From contig NZ_QMEY01000004.1 in the NCBI RefSeq assembly GCF_003315795.1, positions 248,001-312,000 of the forward strand: a stretch of 64,000 nt of DNA, given 5' to 3'. The DNA is from Spongiactinospora rosea (GTDB lineage Bacteria; Actinomycetota; Actinomycetes; Streptosporangiales; Streptosporangiaceae). Below the pieces are notes generated by a model. The model made no database searches. It was not told the origin of the DNA and saw only the letters and a program-made list of their open reading frames with translations. How positions within the stretch are numbered: the first letter of the stretch is position 1; each line of letters begins with the position of its first letter. This document shows, one piece after another, positions 24,343-32,115 of this stretch. A program made the translations under genes and the position numbers.

Positions 24343-24954
24343 CCCGGCTGGACCGCCCCGCAGGCCGCGCTCCAGGACGCTAGGCGAGCGAACCGACGCA
24401 CTCCCACCAACAACGGCAAACGCGCCCTGATCTTGGAACGCTTCGGAAAGTGTCCGGCCAGGGCCAGGTAAGCCGGACGGGCCGGCCTCCGGGTGGGGCT
24501 CAAGGACGCGGGGCAGGCGAACCGGCGCGCTCCCGCTGCTCACGCAAACACGCGATCGCTCAGGGCCGCCCGGAAAGTGCCCGGCCGGGGGACGCTCAAG
24601 GAGGACGGGTCAGCCTCTCAGGCCGGGCTCTGGGACGCAGAGCGAGTGAACCGGCGCGCCGCCTCGGGTGCCGTGCCGCCAAGTCGGCCAGTCCAGACCA
24701 CGGGAAGATTCCACCACTCCGCGGGATACGATCCTTCCCATTACTCATGCGAGCCAAGTTGCCAGGTCCCGTCGATCGACCACCGCCTCAACCGGGTACA
24801 GGCGCCTTCCCACGACCCGAACCCGCTCGGCAGGTCCGGCCCTGGCGACCCGGTGCGGCACTTCCATGCGATCGCTTCGATCACCTGCCGGTGACCGGCC
24901 CGCCGGCGGATGCGGTTCCAACCTCACAACGAGCGGCAGATCCAGAAGACGCTC
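24343..24954. other. 612-base non-coding stretch dominated by a 129-bp tandem repeat
   Basis: No gene is supported. Open frames exist on both strands but have no ribosome sites and simply follow the repeat. From about 24361 to 24665 there are two full units and a partial third; the rest (24670-24954) shows nothing recognisable. Confidence 0.6.
24361..24665. repeat. degenerate 129-bp tandem repeat, about 2.4 copies
   Basis: Anchors CTCCAGGACGC (24370), CTCAAGGACGC (24499) and CTCTGGGACGC (24628) are spaced exactly 129 bases apart. Each is followed by GAACCG or GAACCGG at the same offset within one base. CGGAAAGTG(T/C)CCGGCC recurs in the first two units. The period is 43 codons, and the minus strand can be read as a 43-residue Pro/Gly/Ser-rich repeat. 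Confidence 0.75.
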
Positions 24955-25386
24955 CTAATCCGCGTCGGCCGGCTCCAGGAGGACTTCGAGCAGTTCGAGG
25001 AGTTGTGCGCGCTGCTCAGGTCGCAGCCGGTCGGTCGCGGGCGCGAGGGTGTGCCGGCACTCGACGAACAGCCGTTGCGTGAGTTCGTGGCCGGCGGGAG
25101 TCAGGAACACATCGACGGCACGGCCGTCGTGCGGGTTCTTGCCCCGGGCCAGGAGGCCCCGGCGTTCGGCGCGGTCGATCAGGCCGGACATCGTCGATTT
25201 GTCGAGGCCCAGGTACGCGGCCAGTTCGGTCACCCGGGGACGCCGGTCGCGCAGGATGCCGAGCACCCGTAGCTGCGTGAGGGACAGGTCGTGCTCGGCG
25301 CTGATCCGGGTGAGTACGGCCGTCACCTGGAAGGTGTTGCGTATCAGGGCGTCGACGAGCGCGTCCACGGAGTCCTCGGAGGTCAT
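24955..25386 (-). CDS. MarR-family transcriptional regulator
   Basis: A 143-residue regulator. The helix-turn-helix reads RVTELAAYLGLDKSTMSGLIDRAERRGLL, and the wing carries NPHDGRAVDVFLTPAG. Length and motif order are typical for MarR. The ATG at 25386 lies six bases after a TAGCAT -10 box, so the transcript is probably leaderless. The partner gene that would normally be divergent is missing; in its place are decayed transposase and integrase remnants. The regulator may therefore have lost its local target. Confidence 0.92.
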   Translation of the reverse strand: MTSEDSVDALVDALIRNTFQVTAVLTRISAEHDLSLTQLRVLGILRDRRPRVTELAAYLGLDKSTMSGLIDRAERRGLLARGKNPHDGRAVDVFLTPAGHELTQRLFVECRHTLAPATDRLRPEQRAQLLELLEVLLEPADAD

Positions 25387-25392
25387 GCGCTC

Positions 25393-25421
25393 ATGCTAGT
25401 TGACATGGTTGGGATTCCCAA
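25393..25421 (-). promoter_or_regulatory. leaderless marR promoter with overlapping palindrome
   Basis: Read on the minus strand, TTGGGA (25421-25416), a 17-base spacer and TAGCAT (25398-25393) form a promoter, with the ATG 6 bases after the -10 box. TTGGGATTCCCAA at 25409-25421 is a perfect 6-bp dyad covering the -35 box, a likely autoregulatory operator. Confidence 0.7.
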
Positions 25422-25430
25422 TGAAGTTGA

Positions 25431-25450
25431 GATATAGTTGGTATTACGAA
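25431..25450 (+). repeat. direct repeat copy 1 flanking the mobile-element remnant
   Basis: GATATAGTTGGTATTACGAA here and GATATGGTTTGTATTACTAA at 25799-25818 match at 17 of 20 positions. The copies bracket the transposase remnant, 368 bases apart. Confidence 0.55.
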
Positions 25451-25700
25451 TTACTTAACTCATCGAGCAAGATCCGGTACAGCTTGGGCCACACCCGGGC
25501 GGTGCTCCGCTCGGCGAAACGACGGTTCACCGTCCACCAGGAGGCGCCGAAGACCGGCGGCGGCCACGCACACGATCGCCGCAGGGACCGAACGACCATC
25601 GACCCGCCGCCGTCCGCCACCTCGCGGCCGGGCGAGCGCCGGCGGAACCACCCGCTGGAACAACTCCCACAACTCATCGGGCACCAGTCGCTGGAGGAAC
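25444..25700 (-). pseudogene. IS5-type transposase remnant (N-terminal part, frameshifted)
   Basis: The minus strand encodes LVPDELWELFQRVVPPAL, then RPRGGGRRRVDGRSVPAAIV, in one frame. It continues in another frame as FGASWWTVNRRF with RVWPKLYRILLDEL before a stop at 25444. This is the conserved first 85 or so residues of an IS5-family (DUF4096-type N terminus) transposase. A frameshift near 25590 and loss of everything after LLDEL make it non-functional. Intact inverted repeats are not recognisable. The base composition is less GC-rich at its edges than in the neighbouring genes. Confidence 0.7.
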
Positions 25701-25798
25701 GCATCTATGAACGGTTCAACGGCTGGCCCCAAATAGGTCACAACCCAAGCCGACCGCTTCAGCGCCACAAGCGGGCGCTTCGGTTTACTTCGGCGCTT

Positions 25799-25818
25799 GA
25801 TATGGTTTGTATTACTAA
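25799..25818 (+). repeat. direct repeat copy 2 flanking the mobile-element remnant
   Basis: This is the second copy of the 20-base element at 25431-25450, with three mismatches. It stands directly before the integrase remnant. Confidence 0.55.
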
Positions 25819-25822
25819 CCAT

Positions 25823-26007
25823 TATCGAGATGCCCTGGCCGGGCACATCGACCGGCGTAAGTCGGAGGACGCGCTGTTCCGGACGACGTGCGGCAACCTG
25901 ATCCGGCGCGACCACTTCAACGCCGACATCCTCAAGCCCGCGATCCTCGCGGCCGGGGTGCCGGTGGGCATGACGTTCCATGACCTGCTGTACACCTTCG
26001 CCACTAC
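25823..26007 (+). pseudogene. tyrosine recombinase/integrase remnant (catalytic-domain fragment)
   Basis: The frame from 25823 encodes DALAGHIDRRK, then LFRTTCGNLIRRDHFN, then LKPAILAAGV and FHDLLYTFATT. This is the middle of a phage-type tyrosine integrase catalytic domain. The box II motif, normally HDLRHTFA, here reads HDLLYTFA, so the catalytic Arg and His are lost. There is no N-terminal domain or active-site Tyr. It is the relic of an integrated element next to the transposase fragment. About 50 bases downstream, another frame reads EGAWAGLGNAFAAAL before a stop, perhaps the tail of another lost gene. Confidence 0.7.
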
Positions 26008-26149
26008 GAGTCCCGGAGGCGTCCGAGGGGGCGTGGGCGGGGCTGGGCAACGCCTTCGCCGCCGCGCTCTGACTCAGCTGAATGTGCCCTCTCGGGGGCT
26101 TCAAGCTCCCTGCTCAAGGGTTTCGACGCAGGTCAGGGGCAGGGAAGGC

Positions 26150-26554
26150 GGACGAGTCGGCCTGTAGGCCGGGTTCTGTGCCCGCCCGGAGGGCGGGCGG
26201 CGGCCATCCATCTAGGGCCGTCGTTGCCGACGGCCTCAAGCGGTCTACCCGCGCGGCTCGGGCGGGCCGCCCTCGGGCGCCGCGCGCGGAGGCGGTCCTT
26301 TCGGGCCGTCCCCTTCTTGACCTTGCTCCAGGTGGGGTTTACCGAGCCGCCCACGTCACCGTGGGCGCTGGTGGTCTCTTACACCACCCTTTCACCCTTA
26401 CCTCCCGGCAGGCCGGGAGGCGGTCTGCTTTCTGTGGCACTTTCCCGCGGGTCGCCCCGGGTCGGTGTTACCGATCACCCTGCCCTGTGGAGCCCGGACC
26501 TTCCTCGGCGGGCCCCCGTTGAAAGGGGCCCGACGCGGCCGCCCGGCCGGCTCG
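26150..26554 (-). ncRNA. rnpB: RNase P RNA (bacterial type A)
   Basis: Catalytic RNA of RNase P, which matures tRNA 5' ends. Read on the minus strand, the 5' part begins CGAGCCGGCCGGGCGGCCGC and reaches GAGGAAGGTCCGGGCTCC and ACAGGGCAGGGTGA. The central part has GCCACAGAAAGCAGACCGCC and GGTAAGGGTGAAA. The 3' part has CTAGATGGATGGCCG and ends in ACAGAACCCGGCCTACAGG followed by CCGACTCGTC. These match actinobacterial rnpB throughout. Both ends are judged to within a few bases. TAAGCT on the minus strand near 26575-26570 could be the -10 box. It lies downstream of the RNase H/phosphatase gene, as in Streptomyces. Confidence 0.96.
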
Positions 26555-26584
26555 TCCGCCGTGTCCTTCAGCTTATCGGTTGTT

Positions 26585-27856
26585 TCAGGACAGGTGCGCG
26601 GTGTCGTTGAGGGACTTCACCACGGCCGGGCCGTCCGCGTAGTACTCGATCGCCGACAGGCAGGCCAGGTCGAGGTGCATGCGGTAGAGGGCGGCGGGCG
26701 GGGCGGCGAGGGCGAGGCGCAGGAAGGTCTTGATCGGGGTGACGTGGGAGACGACGAGGATCGTCTTGCGCGCGTGGTCGGCGAGCAGGCGTTCCAAGGC
26801 GTCCTGGACACGATCGGAGACGGACTCGAAGCTCTCCCCGCCGGGCGGGGCGGCGGCGGGATCGGCCAGCCAGGTGGTGAGGTCGTCCGGCCAGTTGCGC
26901 TGGACCTCGGTGAACGTGCTGCCCTCCCACGCGCCGAAGTCGGTCTCGCGCAACCCGTCGTCCACGATGACCGGCGCGCCGACGCGTGCGGCGACGATGT
27001 CGGCGGTGGCGCGGGCCCTGGTCAGGGGCGAGGTCACGATCACGTCGATGTCGTACGGCTTGCGGGCCAGTCGTGCCGCCGCCGCCTCGGCCTGGGCGAC
27101 GCCCGTGGGGGTCAGCTCGGGGTCGCCGACGCCGGAGAAGCGGCGCTCGGCCGACAGCGGGGTCTCGCCGTGCCGCAACAGCAGGAGCGTGGTGGCGGCG
27201 GTGACCGGCCCCCGCCAGCCGGTCCCCTTGGCCTGGCCGGAGGGGGCCGCGGCCAGCGGGTCGGTGCCGTCCGCGGGGAAGAGGCCGTCGTCTGGGGCGA
27301 CCTTGCCCGAAGGGGCGGCTTCACCGGAAGGAGCGGCCTTGCCGGAAGGAGCGGCGGACCGTTGGCCGTGGCCGTCGGCGGGGAAGAGGCCGTCGTCAGG
27401 GGCGGGCTCGGTGGGGGTTGCCGTGGCGGTCCAGGTCAGGCCCTCGGCGGCGGCGTCCATGGCCTCGTTGGCGAGGCGGTCGGCATGGGTGTTGCGTTCG
27501 CGGGGGATCCAGGTCCAGGTGACGCGGAGGCGGCGGGCGAGGCCCGCCGCCTCGATGGCGAGCGGGCGCAGCCCCTCGTTCTTGACCTTCCAGCGTCCGG
27601 CCATCTGCTCGATGACCAGCTTGGAGTCCATGCGTACCTCGACCGCCGCGCCCTCGCCGCCGTGCGCCAGCACGCTGCCGAGCCCGGCGATCAGGCCGCG
27701 GTACTCGGCGACGTTGTTGGTCGCGACGCCGATCGACTCGGCCGTCTCGGCCACGATCCGGCCGCCGCCGGTCTTCACCACGGCTCCGTAACCGGCCGGG
27801 CCGGGGTTGCCGCGCGAGCCGCCGTCGGCCTCGATGATGAAGGGGCCGGTGGTCAC
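26585..27856 (-). CDS. bifunctional RNase H / histidine (acid) phosphatase
   Basis: A 423-residue fusion like Mycobacterium tuberculosis Rv2228c. Residues 1 to about 135 are RNase HI, which cuts RNA in RNA-DNA hybrids, with Asp11 in EADGGSRGNPG, Glu in NNVAEYRG, Asp in VRMDSKLV and the final Asp in THADRLANEA. Residues from about 225 are a phosphoglycerate-mutase-like phosphatase (CobC type) with LLRHGET and a second His in VVSHVTP. The linker between them contains repeated APSG(K/E) and DDGLFPADG units, unusual for the family. The GTG at 27856 overlaps the stop of the zinc-ribbon gene (GTGA). The 3' end lies just upstream of rnpB. Confidence 0.93.
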   Translation of the reverse strand: MTTGPFIIEADGGSRGNPGPAGYGAVVKTGGGRIVAETAESIGVATNNVAEYRGLIAGLGSVLAHGGEGAAVEVRMDSKLVIEQMAGRWKVKNEGLRPLAIEAAGLARRLRVTWTWIPRERNTHADRLANEAMDAAAEGLTWTATATPTEPAPDDGLFPADGHGQRSAAPSGKAAPSGEAAPSGKVAPDDGLFPADGTDPLAAAPSGQAKGTGWRGPVTAATTLLLLRHGETPLSAERRFSGVGDPELTPTGVAQAEAAAARLARKPYDIDVIVTSPLTRARATADIVAARVGAPVIVDDGLRETDFGAWEGSTFTEVQRNWPDDLTTWLADPAAAPPGGESFESVSDRVQDALERLLADHARKTILVVSHVTPIKTFLRLALAAPPAALYRMHLDLACLSAIEYYADGPAVVKSLNDTAHLS

Positions 27857-28593
27857 AGCCCGGACTCTGCGGTGCGGACGAGGATGCGGCGGCACTCCTC
27901 GCAGCGGACGACCTCGTCGGCGGCGGCGGACCTGATCCGGTTGAGGTCGGCGATGGACAGCGACACCTTGCAGCCCTGGCATCGCCCGCCGTGCAGCATC
28001 GCGGCGCCCACGCCGTACTGGCCGCGCAGCTTCTCGTACAGGGCGAGCAGGTCGGCCGGGATCTCACCGGCGACGCCCGCGCGCTTGCCGGCGTTCTCCG
28101 CGTGGTCCTTGTCGATCTCGGCGAAGGCGGCGTCGCGGCGCTCCTCCGCGGCGGCGCGGACGGCGGCGGCCTCGTCGCGTTCGGCGCCGAGCGTGGCGGC
28201 CTTGGCGTCGGAGCCCTCCCGGCGTTCCATGATCTCAAGGACGACCTCTTCGAGGTCGCTCTGCCTGCGCCGCAGTGAGGCGATCTCCGACTGCAGACCG
28301 GCCAGCTCCTTGGGCGAACCGACCTGCCCCGAGTCCAGGCGCTGCTGGTCGCGCTCGGCCCGGCTGCGCACCGCGTCGACGTCGCGCTCGGCCTTGGCCT
28401 GGTCGCGGGCGAGGTCGCTCGCCTCGGTCTCGGCGGTGATCACCTGGGTGGTGAGGCGGGCCTGGCGGGCCGCGGCCTCGTCGATCTCGGCCAGCTCGGG
28501 CAGGGTGCGGCGGCGATGAGCCAGCCGGTCGAGGACGGAGTCGAGCTCCGCGAGCTGGAGCAGTCGCTTCTGGGCTTCCGGGGCTGCTTTCAC
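27853..28593 (-). CDS. coiled-coil zinc-ribbon protein (CT398/Rv2229c-like)
   Basis: A 246-residue protein. The first 180 residues are rich in Glu/Arg/Ala heptads and predict a long antiparallel coiled coil (LAELDSVLDRLAHRRRTL onwards). The C-terminal zinc ribbon has CQGC and CEEC, about 24 residues apart. The family is conserved in actinobacteria between the Nif3-like and RNase H genes, and is thought to bind nucleic acid or aid flagellar or secretory assembly elsewhere; its role here is not known. The GTG at 28593 overlaps the stop of the Nif3 gene. Together the three genes form one tightly coupled operon. Confidence 0.92.
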   Translation of the reverse strand: MKAAPEAQKRLLQLAELDSVLDRLAHRRRTLPELAEIDEAAARQARLTTQVITAETEASDLARDQAKAERDVDAVRSRAERDQQRLDSGQVGSPKELAGLQSEIASLRRRQSDLEEVVLEIMERREGSDAKAATLGAERDEAAAVRAAAEERRDAAFAEIDKDHAENAGKRAGVAGEIPADLLALYEKLRGQYGVGAAMLHGGRCQGCKVSLSIADLNRIRSAAADEVVRCEECRRILVRTAESGL

Positions 28594-29438
28594 TTCGTAT
28601 CCTCGCACTGTGCTGTTGTGGTCCAGGCGTCCGTGACCGTGGCGGAAACGCGCGTCTCAACAGTAATCCCCCGAGCGGCCAGCCGGGACGCGAGCCGGGC
28701 GGCGGCATCGGCCAGCCACGGCCACTCGGTGGCCCAGTGGGCCGCGTCCAGCAGCGCCGGGCCGCCCTCCTCGACGAACTCCCCGGCCGGGTGATGCCGC
28801 AGGTCGGCGGTGAGGAAGGCGTCGACTCCGGCGGCGCGGGCCGTACCGAGCAGGGAGTCACCGGCGCCGCCGCTCACCGCGACCTTGTGCAGGATCCGAT
28901 CGGGGTCTCCGGCGACGCGCACGCCCCAGGCGGTACGGGGCAGGCCGCGCGCGGCGCGTTCGGCGAACGCGGCGAGGGTCATCGGCGCGGACAGGCTGCC
29001 GATCCGGCCAAGTCCCCGGCGCGGGTCGCCGGGCGCGGGCGACAGCGGGACGAGATCGCCGGTCAGGCCGACCGCGCGGGCCAGCGCGTCGGAGACGCCG
29101 GGGTCGGCGACGTCGGCGTTGGTGTGGGCGGTGTAGAGCGCGATGCCGTTGCCGATCAGCGTGTGCACGAGGCGGCCCTTGGCCGTGGTGGCCGCGACGC
29201 TGGTGGTGCCGCGCAGGTAGAGGGGGTGATGGACGACGATGAGGTCGGCCCGCCAGTCCAGCGCCTCGGCCGCGACGACGGCGACCGGATCGACGGCGAA
29301 CAGGATCTTCCCTACGACCGCCTCCGGATCACCGCAGACCAGCCCCACGGCGTCCCACGACTCGGCCCATCCGGGCTCGTACATCGACTCGATCTCCGCG
29401 ACCACGGCGGCAAGCGTTCCTCCTGGCACGTTGCGCAC
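28590..29438 (-). CDS. Nif3-like dinuclear metal center hexameric protein
   Basis: A 282-residue NIF3/YbgI-family protein. The N terminus has SWDAVGLVCGDPEA. Metal-ligand segments are VVHHPLYLRG, AHTNAD and, in the C-terminal half, FLTADLRHHPAGEF and LDAAHWATE. The fold forms a ring-shaped hexamer with two metal ions per subunit, often annotated as GTP cyclohydrolase-like without proof. The GTG at 29438 is listed, but a GTG at 29429 or a TTG placed just after AGGAGGA could be the true start. It is the first gene of the conserved Nif3, zinc-ribbon and RNase H operon. Confidence 0.92.
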   Translation of the reverse strand: MRNVPGGTLAAVVAEIESMYEPGWAESWDAVGLVCGDPEAVVGKILFAVDPVAVVAAEALDWRADLIVVHHPLYLRGTTSVAATTAKGRLVHTLIGNGIALYTAHTNADVADPGVSDALARAVGLTGDLVPLSPAPGDPRRGLGRIGSLSAPMTLAAFAERAARGLPRTAWGVRVAGDPDRILHKVAVSGGAGDSLLGTARAAGVDAFLTADLRHHPAGEFVEEGGPALLDAAHWATEWPWLADAAARLASRLAARGITVETRVSATVTDAWTTTAQCEDTK

Positions 29439-29498
29439 CCTACCGGGCGTTCATACTGGAAGCGCATCCTGACACGGGAGGGCACAGGAGGGCGGGGT

Positions 29499-30956
29499 AT
29501 GCCCACGGTCGCGATCGTAGGCGCCGGTTTCGGCGGGCTGTGCATGGCCATCAGGCTGCGCGCGGCGGGGATCTCGTCGTTCACCGTATATGAGAAGGCG
29601 GACCGGGTGGGCGGCACCTGGCGGGACAACACCTATCCGGGCGCGGGCTGCGACATTCCCTCCCATTTGTACTCCTACTCATTCGAGAAGTACCACTCGT
29701 GGACGCGCCGATATCCCGACCAAGCCGAAATCCTCGCCTATCTAGAGCACTGCGCTGACAAATACGACGTCAGAAGAAATATCCGCTTCAACACCGAGGT
29801 CATCGCCGCCCGCCACGCCGGCGGCCGGTGGCACGTCACCACCCGCCACGGCGACACCGAGCGCACTGACGCCTACGACGTCATGGTGATGAGCGTCGGC
29901 CAGCTCAACCGCCCCCGCCTGCCCGACATCCCCGGCATCCCCGACTTCGCGGGCACAAGCTTCCACTCCGCCCGCTGGGACCACGGCCACGACCTCACCG
30001 GCCGCGACGTCGCGGTGATCGGCACCGGTTCGTCCGCCGCGCAGTTCATCCCGCACGTCGCCGCGCTCGCCGCCCGCCTCGACGTCTTTCAGCGCACCCC
30101 GAACTGGGTGATCCCCAAGCCGGACGTCACCTTCGCCGCGCCCGCCCGGCTCGCCCTGCGCCACCTGCCCTTCCTGCGCCGCGCCTACCGCGGATGGATC
30201 TACCGCAAGGCCGAGACCGCGCTCTACCCCGCGCTGCGCGAGGACGGCTGGAGCGCCGGCCAGGTACGCGGCCTCGCGCTGTCCCACCTCGCCCGCCAGG
30301 TGCCCGATCCGGCGCTGCGCGCCAAGCTGACCCCCGCCCACCGGATCGGCTGCCGCAGGATCGTCATCGACAGCGCCTTCTACCCCGCGCTGACCCGCGG
30401 CAACGTCGAGGTGGTGACCGACCCGATCACCTGCGTCACCCGGCACGGGGTGCAGACCGGGCAGGGCCCGCCGCGCCGCCACGACACGATCATCTACGCC
30501 ACCGGATTCCACGCGACCGACTTCCTGGCCCCCGTCCGGGTCACCGGCCGCGACGGCATCGCCCTGGCCGAGCGCTGGCGGGACGGCGCGGAGGCGTACC
30601 TCGGCATGGCGCTCCCCGGCTTTCCCAACCTGTTCCTGCTCTACGGCCCCAACACCAACCTCGGCCACAACTCGATCATCTTCATGATCGAGTGCCAGGT
30701 GCGCTACGTGCTGGCCTGCCTGCCCTATATCCGCAGGCACGGGCACATGGAGCTGCGGCGGGAGGCGATGGACGCCTGGCGGGCCCGGCTGGACCGGGCG
30801 CTGGGCGAGATGGTCTGGCAGAGCGGCTGCCAGAGCTGGTACCGCACGGCGTCGGGCCGGGTGACCAACAACTGGCCGGGCACCGCGTCGCTGTACCGGC
30901 GGCTGACCCGCGCGCCGCGACCCGGGGCGTACCTCTTCGGGCCCGCCCAGGGGTAA
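29499..30956 (+). CDS. flavin-containing monooxygenase, Baeyer-Villiger type
   Basis: A 485-residue flavoprotein. It has the FAD motif GAGFGGLCMA from residue 8, the substrate-side segment RVGGTWRDNTYPGAGCDIPS, the Baeyer-Villiger fingerprint FAGTSFHSARWDH (FxGxxxHxxxW), and the NADPH motif IGTGSSAAQ. It should use NADPH and O2 to insert oxygen next to a ketone or to oxidise a soft nucleophile. GGAGG lies just before the ATG at 29499. It is divergent from the Nif3 operon and 58 bases upstream of an M20 peptidase. The natural substrate is unknown. Confidence 0.93.
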   Translation: MPTVAIVGAGFGGLCMAIRLRAAGISSFTVYEKADRVGGTWRDNTYPGAGCDIPSHLYSYSFEKYHSWTRRYPDQAEILAYLEHCADKYDVRRNIRFNTEVIAARHAGGRWHVTTRHGDTERTDAYDVMVMSVGQLNRPRLPDIPGIPDFAGTSFHSARWDHGHDLTGRDVAVIGTGSSAAQFIPHVAALAARLDVFQRTPNWVIPKPDVTFAAPARLALRHLPFLRRAYRGWIYRKAETALYPALREDGWSAGQVRGLALSHLARQVPDPALRAKLTPAHRIGCRRIVIDSAFYPALTRGNVEVVTDPITCVTRHGVQTGQGPPRRHDTIIYATGFHATDFLAPVRVTGRDGIALAERWRDGAEAYLGMALPGFPNLFLLYGPNTNLGHNSIIFMIECQVRYVLACLPYIRRHGHMELRREAMDAWRARLDRALGEMVWQSGCQSWYRTASGRVTNNWPGTASLYRRLTRAPRPGAYLFGPAQG

Positions 30957-31014
30957 CGTCATCCCAGCGGCCGGAGATCATCCGGAGGTCACGGCGAGGG
31001 AGGCACCCGACGCG

Positions 31015-32115
31015 ATGCTGGCGGACATGCTGGCCGATCTGAGAGAACTCGTGCTGTGCGAATCCTTCTCGGCCGACCTGGCGGCGGTCGCGCGCAGCGC
31101 CGACACGGTCGCCGCCCAGGGCACCCGGATGCTCGGGAGCCGGCCGGAGACCATCGTCATCGACGGGGTCGCGCACCTGAAGTGGGCCTTCGGCGTCCCC
31201 CGGGTGCTGGTGCTCGGCCATCACGACACCGTGTGGCCGATCGGCACCCTGACCACGCACCCCTGGTCGGTCACCGGCGGGGTGGCCCGCGGGCCGGGCG
31301 TGTTCGACATGAAGTCGGGGCTGGTGCAGGCGTTCCACGCGCTGGCCGCGCTGCCGTCGCTGGACGGCGTGACGCTGCTGGTCACCGGTGATGAGGAGCT
31401 GGGCTCGCCGACCTCGCGCCCGCTCATCGAGGACTGCGCCCGGGGCCTGGCCGCCGCGTTCGTGCTGGAGGCCAGCGCGGACGGCGGCGCGCTGAAGACC
31501 GCCCGCAAAGGGGTCTCCCGCTATGAGCTGGTGGTGCATGGCAAGGCCGCGCACGCGGGCCTGGAACCCGAGCTGGGCGTCAACGCGGGCATCGAGCTGG
31601 CCCACCAGGTCATCGCCATCGCCGGGCTGGCGGAGGGCGCGACGACCATCACGCCGACCCTGCTCAGCGCGGGCACCAGCCCGAACACCGTGCCCGCCGC
31701 CGCCCGCATCAGGGTCGATGTGCGGGTGCCCGACCAGGCCGCCCAGGACCGGGTGGACGAGCGGATGCGTGGCCTCACCCCCAGGCTGCCCGGGGCCAGG
31801 CTGGAACTGATCGGCGGCCCCAACCGGCCGCCGCTGGAACCGGCGTCCTCGGCCGGGCTGTTCGAGCTGGCCTGCGAGATCGCCGCCGACCTGGGCATCG
31901 GGCCGCTGACCGGCACGGCGGTGGGCGGCGGCTCCGACGGCAACTTCACCGCGGGGATCGGCTGCCCGACGCTGGACGGCCTGGGCGCGGTGGGCGGCGG
32001 CGCGCACGCCGACCACGAGCACGTGGTGGTGGCCGAGATGCCCGGCCGCAGCGCGCTGGTCCGCGAGCTGATCAGTGCCGTGCTGGCCGGGCGGCGGCCA
32101 GGTAGTCGTCCCTGA
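31015..32115 (+). CDS. M20-family metallopeptidase (carboxypeptidase G2-like)
   Basis: A 366-residue zinc-dependent hydrolase of the M20/ArgE/CPG2 group, which removes C-terminal Glu or hydrolyses small amide substrates. Metal ligands are visible in LGHHDTVWP (His), VFDMKSG (bridging Asp), TGDEELGSPTS (catalytic Glu-Glu) and the C-terminal ADHEH (His). The dimerisation insert starts around GVSRYELVVHGKAAHAG. GGGAGG precedes the ATG at 31015, and a second ATG four codons on is possible. Its 3' end overlaps the convergent acyl-CoA synthetase by 44 bases. There is no signal peptide, so it is cytoplasmic. Confidence 0.92.
   Translation: MLADMLADLRELVLCESFSADLAAVARSADTVAAQGTRMLGSRPETIVIDGVAHLKWAFGVPRVLVLGHHDTVWPIGTLTTHPWSVTGGVARGPGVFDMKSGLVQAFHALAALPSLDGVTLLVTGDEELGSPTSRPLIEDCARGLAAAFVLEASADGGALKTARKGVSRYELVVHGKAAHAGLEPELGVNAGIELAHQVIAIAGLAEGATTITPTLLSAGTSPNTVPAAARIRVDVRVPDQAAQDRVDERMRGLTPRLPGARLELIGGPNRPPLEPASSAGLFELACEIAADLGIGPLTGTAVGGGSDGNFTAGIGCPTLDGLGAVGGGAHADHEHVVVAEMPGRSALVRELISAVLAGRRPGSRP

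Noticed and set aside
28737..29498. N-terminal extension of the monooxygenase frame back to 28737
   Set aside because: It is antisense to the Nif3 gene and low-complexity. The FAD motif begins right after the ATG at 29499, which has GGAGG upstream.
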